DNA of 64,000 bases, from the NCBI GenBank assembly GCA_025093555.1, contig JAIWNF010000019.1, positions 620,001-684,000 of the forward strand. Reading direction: 5' to 3'. Positions 47,819 through 58,123 of the stretch are shown piece after piece. Below the pieces are notes generated by a model that had not been told where the DNA came from, searched no databases, and was given only the letters and a program-made list of their open reading frames with translations. The stretch comes from Circinella umbellata (lineage: Eukaryota > Mucoromycota > Mucoromycetes > Mucorales > Lichtheimiaceae). The position numbers and the translations under genes are program-made. Position 1 is the stretch's first letter. Each line of letters starts with the position of its first letter.

Positions 47819-49093
47819 ATGGCAGATAATATTACTACTGATGCTAATAATACCGCTCCTGAAGAGAGAATAGTACTTTTCCAAAACTATATGGACTGGG
47901 AGGGTGCTGCAGGGATCAACTACAGACAGAAAATGGACGAGGAAAAAAAAAAGAAAGAAAAGGCGCTCAAAGGACCCACAAATAGTAATGATACATCTTC
48001 ACGTCAGCCTCGTGGGTCATACAATACAAAGAATGATATTAAAGTCGCAAAAATGATCAATTTATTACAAGAGTTTGAAGGGATGTCCATTAGTGTTGCT
48101 GCACGCAAAGTTACTTTGCCTTATTCAACTGCTAAACGGCGTGTTAATCAATGGAACGAAGCACATAACAATGGTGAAGATATATTTCCAGGATCATCTA
48201 AAAAGACTGGTGCTAAATCAAAGCTTACTGATGAGCATACAGTTTTTATCTTTGAAAAAATTCATGAACAACCAACAATCAGTTGTAATGATGTTACCAA
48301 TTTACTTTGTCAGCATTTCAAAGGTTTGGATATTACTAGTCGTGCTGTTAATGAGCATATGCGCAAGAAATGTCATCTTACTTACAAGCGCACAGTTCGT
48401 CAACTTGCTGCTCGTGATGATGATGCAAATGTATTACAACGGTATGAATCTGTATCAGCATGGATAGCACTTGGAATCAACTTCTTTTCCGAATGTATTT
48501 TCATTGACGAGGCTGGGTTCAATAGAAATATGCATCGATCTCAAGGTTGGTCTGACGTTGGATCACCATGCAAAATTACTACGGAAACAAAAGGACCAAA
48601 CATCAGTGTATTAGGAGCTATTACTGCGCATGGTGTCATCACATTGTCAAGACGAGAGGCTTGTGCACCAACAAACAAAAAAAGAAAAGCTAATGATCCA
48701 GCATCTAAAAAAGGGACAACTAGTAGTGATTTTATGGAATTTGTTGAACAAGTACTTACCAATATTGAAGCCCATGATCTCCCATATCGATATCTTGTTC
48801 TGGATAATGCTGCTATTCACAAAACAATTGATGTTAAGAATTGGGTTACTGAACGTGGTTTTGAGATTATTTACCTCCCTCCATACTCACCTTTTTTGAA
48901 CCCTATTGAGGAATTTTGGTCAAAACTTAAAGATGTGGTTAACAAAGATCCTGCTTCAGTAAGACTTAATACTAAATTAAGTGATCGCATTAAAAGGGCA
49001 TCAGAATACATTTTCCGTGAAGATTGTCAAGCTTGGATCAAACATTCATTAACCTTTTGGGACCGCTGTTTGGCAGGTGAAAAAGGATTGTAA
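47819..49093 (+). CDS. Tc1/mariner-superfamily (IS630-Tc1) transposase, DD34E
   Basis: DDE transposase that cuts and pastes its element into TA sites. Single exon, 424 aa from the ATG at 47819; an in-frame ATG at 47714 would add a hydrophobic stretch and is less likely. An N-terminal helix-turn-helix region (about residues 65-110, with ISVAARKVTLPYSTAKRRVN) binds DNA. The catalytic residues are D in FIDEAGFNRN, D in LVLDNAAIHKT and E in PFLNPIEEFWSKLK; 34 residues separate the last two. The frame is open and all catalytic residues are present, so this copy could still make protein. A right terminus is visible at 49346, but no matching left terminal inverted repeat is found. Confidence 0.93.
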   Translation: MADNITTDANNTAPEERIVLFQNYMDWEGAAGINYRQKMDEEKKKKEKALKGPTNSNDTSSRQPRGSYNTKNDIKVAKMINLLQEFEGMSISVAARKVTLPYSTAKRRVNQWNEAHNNGEDIFPGSSKKTGAKSKLTDEHTVFIFEKIHEQPTISCNDVTNLLCQHFKGLDITSRAVNEHMRKKCHLTYKRTVRQLAARDDDANVLQRYESVSAWIALGINFFSECIFIDEAGFNRNMHRSQGWSDVGSPCKITTETKGPNISVLGAITAHGVITLSRREACAPTNKKRKANDPASKKGTTSSDFMEFVEQVLTNIEAHDLPYRYLVLDNAAIHKTIDVKNWVTERGFEIIYLPPYSPFLNPIEEFWSKLKDVVNKDPASVRLNTKLSDRIKRASEYIFREDCQAWIKHSLTFWDRCLAGEKGL

Positions 49094-49199
49094 AAGATAC
49101 ATTTATTATATAGTTATTCTTTTTTAAATGCATATAAATATAAAGCACAAAGACTATTACGTTTCATTTTGATTATATCCATTTTATTGCCTGATAGCT

Positions 49200-49348
49200 C
49201 ATATTCATTTGATGTGGCTCAATATCAAAATTAGATGGCTCAATTTCGATAGCTGACTTAATTTTGGCCCATTTTCAAATAGCGGCTCATTTTCAAAATC
49301 ATGGCTCATTTTCATTTTTGGTGGCCAAATTTAACTTCCAACACTGTA
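49200..49348 (+). mobile_element. Right end of the Tc1/mariner element
   Basis: Contains several GGCTCA-type strings and ends in AACTTCCAACACTG followed by TA. On the other strand it reads TA-CAGTGTTGGAAG, the expected form of a Tc1/mariner terminus with its TA target. The same end occurs alone at 46380-46490. Confidence 0.65.
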
Positions 49349-49438
49349 AACACATTCAAATCCATCAAGACTGATGATGTTAATTTTTTTTGTTATCCCT
49401 CTGTCATCGGTGACGGAGGTTTTCTTTAGCTCTGCATT

Positions 49439-49833
49439 ATGTCGAACGTTCATCTTCCATCGCAGCATCGACCTGGAACGGACATTATTTCAATTCAGGA
49501 AAAAATTGTCATGAAACTAATAGTAGAGTGCCGTCTAGGTATGAGTTGTCAACAAAAGTTTTTCATTCAAAAAAAAAAAGAAAAAAAAAAAGAAAAACTA
49601 ACTCATTTATTTAAGGTCCTCAAGCACAGAACAATTATTTGGTCGAACGCACCGAATGGATTAATGGTACAAGATCGGATGCAGGGGCTACGGTTGCGAC
49701 CAACGACCATGTCATTCAGGATGTTTTGGGTCTCTGTCAAGAAACAAAAAGTCGTTCTAAACGATTACAACAGCATGATGATAAAGAGGGTGCCATGATC
49801 AAGCGCAAGACATCCCATATTCATAATACGTAA
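49439..49833 (+). CDS. Small hypothetical protein, 2 exons, 105 aa
   Basis: Exons 49439-49538 and 49616-49833 with a GTATGA donor and a TTTAAG acceptor join in frame (318 nt). The product reads IISIQEKIVMKLIVECRLGP, then VERTEWINGTRSDAG and a polar helical end with VLGLCQETKSRSKRL. Composition is that of a folded small helical protein. It sits between two unrelated transposons, so it is probably a host gene. Not recognised. Confidence 0.5.
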
Positions 49834-49872
49834 TAATAATCTTTCCACCAATCCAGATGAATCAACTCTCCC

Positions 49873-49917
49873 ACCCATCATACCCATCATACCCATCATA
49901 CCCATCATACCCATCAT
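49873..49917. repeat. 9-bp minisatellite, 5 copies
   Basis: Five exact tandem copies of ACCCATCAT just downstream of the small two-exon gene. Confidence 0.9.
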
Positions 49918-50153
49918 ATAGGATAATTTTAAGCTCACACTATCCGGAGAATATAAAAAGTATAAATATGTTAAAATGGCATTGTAAAAGTAACTTTTTC
50001 AAATCTCCATTTTTATTATTAAACTATATCATCGAGTCTCAAAGGATTTACTTTGTTCTTATTATTTTATTTCATTGTTGTCACTGTGCCCAATTCCATC
50101 CTTGAAAAATTAATTTTCATCATCGGATGTTTAAATATTTTCAAGAGCCAATC

Positions 50154-50206
50154 GGCAGGTACTAAAAGTCGTGCCATCCTGCTGTCGTGCCATCCCCCCA
50201 TGACTG
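50154..50206 (+). repeat. MULE-1 left terminal inverted repeat
   Basis: Pairs with 55095-55147 on the opposite strand; shared core AAAAGTCGTGCCATCCTG. Preceded directly by the 9-bp target duplication. Confidence 0.9.
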
Positions 50207-50297
50207 TGTTTTTTTTTATTCCGCTGTCTTCGTCGTGCCATTAAGCGTGCCTTACTATCCTGTCTCCCAACTACACGTTTCTATTAATTTCTAAAAA

Positions 50298-53200
50298 ATG
50301 ACAACAAAAATTGTAACTTATTTCAAAACACAATTCCCTAATGGCGATGTTACTGAAACATGTAATGATGTTGTATTTGATGAAGAACATGATCGGTATT
50401 GTAAATTTAATCTTGATATTGGATGGGCTATGAAAGGTGGTCATAGCAATCGTAGAGCGGACAAGAATGGTGATCGCATCCGCAAGTATGACCGTGTTTG
50501 CTGTGGCTACTTTACTTGTGAAAATGAAAATTGTAAAGTATACAATCTGCCAAGGCGCCCCCCAACTAGAAAGAACGCGGTCTGTAAAGAACTTAATGAA
50601 GGCTGTAAATCTTGTAGTGGAACACTCGCTCATAAACCTTGTCCAGCAAGAGTTGTATATATCTTTTCTAAGAAAGGGTGTACAATGACTCATATTAATA
50701 TGCATTCGCATGGCCAATATAGTCGAAAACATTTATCTATGGAACAGAATAATGCAATGGATAATTATGTGGAAAAGAATCCGACTTTGCGACCAAAAGG
50801 AGCTACTGTTGGTATTGATTCGAGAACAGGAACCATCATTTCATCCACTCGAGAAATCGATCCAATTCCTGGTAATCGTGAGAGAACTAGATATGAGACA
50901 AGAAAAGCCAAGGAACGCATGAATATAACCTCTTTAGATGATGATCCAGTCAAGCCATTCCTGAAAATTAACAACGCATACCCTGGATATCTAACTGCTG
51001 CTAGTGTATTACCAGATTTGGTCTTGATTTCTTTCCGGGGACCATCAATGCCTAGCTGTGCTAGAATTAGTATGTTTCCAATTGCTACAGATGTCACATA
51101 TAAAGCAGTTGGTGGTTATTATCTTTGCTCTTCTCTTATTTACTCTGTTGAATCTCGAAGACACGTTGTGATATTTCAGGCGATTCTTGATAAATTAACA
51201 GAAGCATCATATCAGCATTATTTTACAACACTCTTTTCTGTTTACAAAATGGACTTTAACGACGATAATAAGCAACTCGGATTTATTCAAGACTTTAGTC
51301 TCAGTCAGTTGAATGGTTTTTTGAAAGCTTTTCGGATTTATTCAGGAAGAGAAGAGCACGAAGGTCTTAGATATCTCAAGGGTTGCTATATGCACTGGAT
51401 GCAAAGTGTTCAGCGCATCAGTAGCAATCATGATGTTGTCTTACCAGAAAACCGACAACGTTTTTTAAATTTGACCTATACCATTCGCGTGACACGTAGC
51501 GATGCTTCTTTAAATCAATGCGTAACTATCATGATTAACGAATTTCCAGGATCAAGACGCTGGATTAGATGGTGGTTACAACCAAAAATTCGTAGTATGA
51601 TTTTCAATTCTCAATCATTGATGAAGCCAGCACTACGATCCCACTCTATTAGGACGGAAATGCATGTGAGAACTACCATAGTATTCTTTACCGCAATATG
51701 CCTAAAAAGCTGCCTTTAATACCTGCACTCAATTGTTTACTAAAGTTTGCTGCCAATGATGAAGAAGATATTAGACAGTTTTATGAACACGGTATACTCC
51801 CTACATACAATCGTACTCGGCGTATACAGCCAAATAGTCGTCTTGGGTCTACATACTATCAAGCAAGTGATAGTAGACCCCCAGATCATAATGCTGTTCT
51901 TTTTGCTGAGGAAAGTGAAGATGAAAGAGAAAATGATGAACCGCAACATATTCAACAATTAGAACTTCCAGTCGCTCGTCTCATGGTGCCTAATAATGAT
52001 GATATGGAGAATGTATGTGACAATGAGATAGGCATGGCTCATATTGTTGAAAATGACTGCCTTACTTTGCAAGCTGATGATCCAATTGTTGTGAATATAT
52101 TGGATTCACTTGATGATAATGAACTTGAGGAAATTCCGTCCGAACTCATGTCAATTTTCAATGGGAATAATCAATATAATTTTCATAATGATGTTCTCGA
52201 GGAATGCTCGGTACAACAACAAGATGATAATAGTAGTAAATTATCAGAACGTGGTGCAATTTTTAGTGGTGAAGATCAAGGTAGCATCTATAATAAAGTT
52301 GAAGAGGAATTGCGACCACATCAAGATAACGAGAATGATCATATAGTTGAAGGACGTGATAATAGTATGAATATCGATAATAATAATAATAACGCACATA
52401 GTCCACAATCAATAGTTGAACAGTTACCACCATCACCGGCAGATAGCATTGATTTTGTTATTAATCGAGTAAATAGACTAATCCGAGAAGCAGACGAGCT
52501 CCTCCCTCCACGTGACGGCGATAATCAGGAATCTACATTTGTTTTTCCTCTTGCAAGAGACATTTATGATTTGCGTTTAAATCCTTGGAATAGTAATTCA
52601 TGTTACATTGATGCAGCTGTCGAACTACTATGGCATTCCGTCATTCCAGTGATTAATATTTACAACCCAACATCTTTTAAAATCGAAACAGAACACGAAC
52701 CTGGAAATCCTCTTGATATATTGATGAAAGAAACCTACAATATGTCTCAAAATTGGACACAACGCTTCGATGGTTCTAATCGAATGCGAAATTATGTATG
52801 GTCCAAATTTTCAGAACAATGGGCATTTCATAAAAATCATACGGCAGATGTAGCTTCATTCCTAAGCATTTTGCTGTCAAATATGTCACAAGACTTTAAC
52901 TCTAACTTCCGAATTGAGACAGAACGTGTACATATGTGCAACAAGGACCCTACTCATTGTCGATTTTTTTCCAAGAAGTTTGATGGTCTGACTGGAGAAG
53001 TTGAGCCAAGAGAAAGCGTACTTTTTTGGTCAGTACGACATATCGATCACTATAACTTGACAAAATCTTCCGAGCGGTTCGTTGATGCATTGGTATCATC
53101 CATTGTAAATCATAAAGTGAGCAAATGCGAGGTTTGTAACAGTCCGTGTACCAAATACGAAAAAAATGCCGTTGTTTCTATTTATTCATGATCCAAGTTC

Positions 53201-53627
53201 AAATCGTTCGCCAAGTAGTAAAGAATATGGCGCACGGATATTATTTCCATATGAATTTCGCCTGATTGATGGTTCAGTCTATCAGTTACATGGTGTTATT
53301 TCGTCGACCAGAAGAGATGGGTTTCATTTTATAACAACAGGATTAATACCAGGTGGCAGGCCTTTTATAGGTGAAATCGACAATATGAGGCAAGAAATAA
53401 ATGTGCTTCATGAACCATTATCCTATAATGATAGTGATGCTGCAAAAACATTTGCAAATATAAAATACCCCGTTATTGCATGCTATCAGAAGGTAATCAG
53501 AAAGCTCGTTGATGCTGACATGACAGGTGTTGTGTTTGATGATATTGAAATGATGGAAGTAGCTGAGGAGGAGCTTGAAGATCATCTACTTAGAAGTGAC
53601 GTATATGTAAAAAATCATAGTATGTAA
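50298..53627 (+). pseudogene. MULE transposase with GCM-like zinc domain and C-terminal ubiquitin-specific-protease-like domain; two frameshifts
   Basis: Three consecutive open frames (50298-51719, 51698-53191, 53166-53627) read as one ~1,110-codon protein if two single-base shifts, near 51660 and in an A7 run at ~53162, are allowed; they cancel in total length. N-terminus: Cys/His cluster (CCGYFTC, KPCPARVVY, THINMHSHG) like WRKY/GCM1-type DNA-binding domains. Middle: MULE DDE core with D in PIATDVTYKAV, D in FIQDFSLSQLN, the GCYMHW block, and the catalytic E in NACENYHS, which lies just after the first shift. An acidic linker follows. C-terminus: NSNSCYIDAAVELLWHS (Cys box), CNKDPTHC and CEVCNSPC (zinc finger), and YQLHGVISS with DGFHF (His box) in the order of USP-type peptidases. 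As the sequence stands no single frame makes the whole protein, hence pseudogene. Confidence 0.75.
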
Positions 53628-55094
53628 AACATAGATATAGTATAATATATTGTTATCCATCTTTTCAGGTTTTACACTCTTCTTTCCCTCTCTCTATTTT
53701 ATTCATTTTTTTATCTTATATTTCTTATCTTTTAGTATCATACATCCTTATTATTATCATTATTATCAGTTTTATCACAATTATTTTCTTAACTTAAATA
53801 AATATCAGAAGTTTTACAATAAATAATACATAATTAAGTTTACCTCTATCCAATAAGATTTATCTTTATTTTCTATTAAAAATGAATAAAGATATTGACA
53901 CTCTTAGCCTATTTACATTTTTTTTATGATATCTATCTCTGAATAAGTCAGGTTCATACTAACTTTCTTATATTTTTTACTTTCGTTGCCTTTTTTAAAT
54001 AAGTATACTGTAGAAATATAAAAAAAATGCTAAGCACCAATCATCAATAGCTGACGTGGTAGATTACTTTAATAATTAAATGTTTATATATAATAGTGCA
54101 AAATATTTGTTAATATTGTTGGCAAATTACTAAAATTTTTTGGGAAACTTTTACACGCAATCATCTTAATGGATAGGTATCAGATATATATGTAGGATAT
54201 CTTACTCAGTTTGGTTTTGGACTATAGTGAGTGCAATTAGATAATAATTTCAAAAGTTCAGTTAGTAGAAAGAAAAATAAAGATAGCTGAAATCATAAGG
54301 AAATAAAAAATATAAAGAGAATTACCAATATTGTAATCAGATATTACGTATCTAATCTATAAAAAGTAAATAAGTACAGAAAAAATAAAATTGTTACGTA
54401 AAACAGAAATGAGTTAAAAGCTGGACAGGAATGATAGGCTATTATATATAAAATATGAAAGTAATCTAATAATTTAAGCAAATGATAGAATTTAGAAGTA
54501 TAAATGATCACGAATTAACTTCATTAATTTATTGAAATTATATGAAGATTAAAATAATCATCGTACATTTCATTATAAATAGAGTATTTAATGCGGAAAG
54601 CTTATTATAAGCTAATATATTTTCATTTCCCAAAGAAAAAGTAATGATAAAAATATAAATACTATTAGTAGTAAAAGAAAGCCATAAAATGATATGTAGG
54701 CTGACTATTAGAAACGAAAAAAGATGAATACAATGTATGTACTTTAAGATAAGCTATTTTCAAATTATATTTAGAACTGTAACAAAGTATAAGTCAACAT
54801 AACATATATTGTGTGTCTTCTCTTCATGGTACCTCCATTAATTAAAAGTATTGCATATTTAGATAAATAGATTTTGAGTAAAGATAGTCATTGTTCGCTC
54901 TCTGGTACATAAGATTAACAACAGGTATATGCATATATAATCTATTATTATTAAATTTTTATATGTCAAAATTATTAAAAAAAAAAAGCACCAGTACACT
55001 TTTATCTTTTTTATGATCCATAATATGGTAGATTTAACACAGAGGATGGCAGGATAGTGAGGCACGACCAAAGACCGCGGAGTCAAATTAAAAG
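53628..55094. other. Non-coding right part of MULE-1
   Basis: About 1.47 kb of AT-rich sequence between the transposase gene and the right terminus. No open frame with a recognisable motif; it may be filler or a lost second gene. Confidence 0.5.
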
Positions 55095-55147
55095 CAGTCA
55101 TGGGGGGATGGCACGACGGCAGGATGGCACGACTTTTGGTTGCTGTC
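55095..55147 (-). repeat. MULE-1 right terminal inverted repeat
   Basis: Reverse complement matches 50154-50206 at 48 of 53 positions. Followed directly by the second copy of the 9-bp target duplication (55148-55156). Confidence 0.9.
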
Positions 55148-55239
55148 GAGCCAATCCACCTCGTCGGGGGGCTGTTCTATTCATCAGGAAAAATTATGTC
55201 ATTAATTCTTTGAAAAATTTCAATTACAGTTTCCGGCCA

Positions 55240-55410
55240 AAGTCGCACCTAAAAAAATCTTTTAAGCCGCACTTAGTAAAAAATAAAAAAAAATCTCTAA
55301 GTCCCACTTGGTAAAAAATAAAAAAAAATCTCTAAGTCCCACTTGATAAAAAATAAAAAAAAATCTTTGTCCCACTTAGTAAAAAAAAAAAAAAATAATC
55401 TCTAAGTTCT
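55240..55410. repeat. Subterminal ~35-bp tandem repeats in MULE-2
   Basis: Four to five units of the form AAGTCCCACTTGGT followed by an A-rich spacer and ATCTCT; two neighbouring units starting at 55264 and 55299 are exactly 35 bp long. Located 40-230 bp from the left terminus. Confidence 0.8.
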
Positions 55411-55465
55411 TTGATGATTTTAAGAGTATTGCTTTAAAAAAAACACTTGATGAATATTATAATAT

Positions 55466-58015
55466 TTATTGGCGGGAAGGACGTGCCTGAGGATTAATTA
55501 TTTTTTCAATTGTAGTATATGTTTCTTTTTGTGAATTAACTATGGATTCTATTTGTTCTGAAGTGAGTTTTGATAAATTTGTTGATAATAAATAGTCTAT
55601 TTTTTTTATTTTTCTCCAATTCAACAAGAAGATCTTGTCGATGTTGCTGTTGTTGTGACAGCTCTGATGCTGCTGCTGTTGTGTATGATGATGATGATGT
55701 TGCTGGTGCTACTAAACCACTACCTGCAAATGATGATGGTGATAACGATGTTGTTGTTGCTGGTGCTGTTGATGATAATGAAGTTGATGATGATGATAAT
55801 GATGATGATACTGAAGTAATGGCAGCTTGTTGACGTGTTATTATATTTAAATTTGTATGAATACCAACAAGGAAAATATGTTTACAAGCTTCTTGGCGCA
55901 ATCGATAATCCATACACGTACATGTGCCAGTGACACTCCCATTTCCCGAATCTTCAAACTTCAATATATAAACAATACGACTAGTAAATGAACGACAAGT
56001 AACCTATTATTGCCGTTATATTATGAGTTATCATAACATATTAAATGCGAAAAAATCAGCAAGATAAAAAAAATTATATACATACATGGTCTTCAAAAAC
56101 ATTAATCATTGAAAGTGCTTTTTGCTCTGGAACTTCATTTGCTAACTTTTTTCGTTTTCGAGTCTCACAGATGCAGTACTCTTCTTGACATTAAATAAAA
56201 CTTGAATGATATGAGAACGATAATCACGCTCGACCAACTGCGACAAAACATAAATGACCCGATCAACACGATGATTTCGAGAATAAGGAAGGTATTTGCT
56301 TTTTAATTTAGAGTGCCAGCTTTCTATCAAATTGTTTGTGTGAAACGTAACTTCCTACGATATGTATATGCATTAATATCGAATACAGAAGAAAAAAAGC
56401 TCGATAGGAATAAGAACAAACATACCTTTCTCCAAGCTTTACACCACAAATGCCTCTTGTCAAACCAATATTCCAACATATATATATAGAGATCAAAATA
56501 CTTGCTTCTCCACTTCATTACAAATTCATACCAAGCAACATAAAAACCAACAAACGTTGTAGAATACATCAATGAATCAAGCGACGTTAGAGCTTCTTTT
56601 CTTAGTATTTTCGATTCTGTTGTTGATGATGATGTTATCTAGAATCGATTTATTAGAATCCAGAGTTTATAAGGGTAATATGTTTAGTATAATGCAATTA
56701 CCTTTGATTTAATATTTTTGATCCAGGCACTTGATATGCCAATGGCATAAAAGAACTTGAACATGATTACCATAGACTTGACGAATACTATTGATTTTAA
56801 CTGGACTACAATCAATCATAATACGATCAGGAATATAATGTACACAATCTCGAAGCCATCGAAGCCAAATTTGTAAATGTTCGCTGTCTTCCTTGTCCGT
56901 GATCATATATGCAAGTGGATAACCTTGACCAGTAACATCATTCTTAGCAACAATAGAAAATAAATATGAATCACTAGTGGGTTTTACAATTGATTTACAA
57001 GTCTTGTGTGTAGAATCCATACAGATTTCTTTTGAATTTAATAACAACTAAAAATATTGATATACATGAATAATTATCCAATGACATAACATGTTTTATC
57101 AACTCAAATAATACAAATAATCATTACTCACCTGTGCTTGTCGTGGTGATATCCATGATCTAACAAATGATGGCTGTGTGATATGTTTCAAAGTATGATA
57201 ACCTTCTTTGTTCAATTGTTCAAGCCATAAACTGATATTTTGCTTATCAATATGATCTTTCTTTGCTAATCTTGACTGTTCATTGGCGATGATGTTGATG
57301 ACATGATGAGGTTTTACAAGTGGAGCATTTGGCAACGGTCCTTCATTATTCTCAACCTTTCATTATATGTTCGTACAAGAATAATTAATTACTCAAATAT
57401 ATAAAACACATATACAATATACACAATGCATACCTTTCTAAGTTGTTCATCTGTAAGTCGCAAATAATCTTGTATTTTATCCCAATCTAAGCCGTTTTCA
57501 ACATGTTTTTTAATCCAGTCGCGAAGTTCAGAGGGAAGTTGTGATCGTACTGCATCAGAAATTTCTGTTGGATCGTGTCGTTGATGTTGCCAATGATATT
57601 TAACTTTGATTTTGCCACTTGTCAAGTATTGAACATGATATTTAGCAAGGCAGTTACATTTTAAAGATTTTTTGACACCAGTTCGTCTTTTTTTGTTGGG
57701 TGGGAGGTCGGTGAATGAAGAAACAGAAGTAGATGATGAGCTAGAAGTTACGTGTCGTGAATGGTCACAATAATAAGTAATACTTTGCTGAACTGTTCTG
57801 GGACGATCGGCTGAACTCAGGCGTGCATCTGAAGTCTTGGAAATGGAGATGTAGGAGTTGTTGGTGATGAAGTTGGCATGTTGCTTTGGGTTTGTTTTAA
57901 CCCATTCTTCAAACTCATTGTCGTTGTTAAATTCTTCTTCTACTATATTTGTTGTATAGTTAGGAGAAACACGAATAAGATACCCAAGATCTTCAGATGC
58001 AGAGGCCGTTGTCAT
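55466..58015 (-). pseudogene. MULE transposase with SWIM zinc finger (MULE-2), multiple exons, frameshifted
   Basis: Reading from ATG 58015: exon 1 (57434-58015) with a Cys/His domain (YYCDHSRH, LKCNCLAKYHV, YHWQHQRHDP) of the FAR1/FLYWCH-like sort; exon 2 (57132-57356); exon 3 from 57047 with catalytic D in ICMDSTHKT, D in IMIDCSPVK and the LLCHWHIK block; further exons with catalytic E in NNLIESWHSKLK; and a SWIM motif CTCMDYRLRQEACKH. Frame breaks occur right after CHWHIK (~56733), before RKRKKLANEV (~56180) and in an A-rich run (~55610), after which a plausible C-terminus ends at 55466. It is therefore a decayed copy. Domain order matches canonical MULE transposases and differs from MULE-1, which has no SWIM motif that I can see. 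Confidence 0.75.
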
Positions 58016-58016
58016 G

Positions 58017-58017
<1 letters not shown>

Positions 58018-58050
<33 letters not shown>
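58018..58050. repeat. (TAA)n microsatellite upstream of the MULE-2 gene
   Basis: About ten uninterrupted TAA units directly upstream of the MULE-2 start codon. Confidence 0.85.
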
Positions 58051-58054
<4 letters not shown>

Positions 58055-58123
58055 TGAAATAAAAAAAAAGTCGCGTCGCGTGGATGTAGGCCCAACGGGG
58101 ACGTGAAAGTAAAAAAAAAATTC

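Larger units (their letters stand above)
50154..55147 (+). mobile_element. 4,994-bp Mutator-like DNA transposon (MULE-1) with TIRs and 9-bp TSD
   Basis: Bounded by the direct repeat GAGCCAATC at 50145-50153 and 55148-55156 (target duplication). The termini 50154-50206 and 55095-55147 are inverted repeats, identical at 48 of 53 positions by eye, starting GGCAG / GACAG. Weaker inverted similarity continues to about 120 bp. Inside each terminus CGTGCCATCC is repeated, a plausible transposase-binding site. One gene (50298-53627) occupies the left two thirds; 53628-55094 is AT-rich without a gene. The intact ends and the perfect target duplication indicate a recent insertion. Confidence 0.88.

Noticed and set aside
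46373..49348. LTR retrotransposon, because of direct terminal repeats
   Set aside because: The gene inside is a DDE transposase of the Tc1/mariner type, the repeats end in a Tc1-type terminus, and no gag, protease or reverse transcriptase is present.
50271..50732. 153-codon minus-strand frame in MULE-1
   Set aside because: Mirror image of the transposase N-terminal coding region.
55570..55833. 87-codon Asp/Val-rich plus-strand frame
   Set aside because: Complement of the Ser/Thr/Ala-rich tail of the MULE-2 gene, so a low-complexity artefact.
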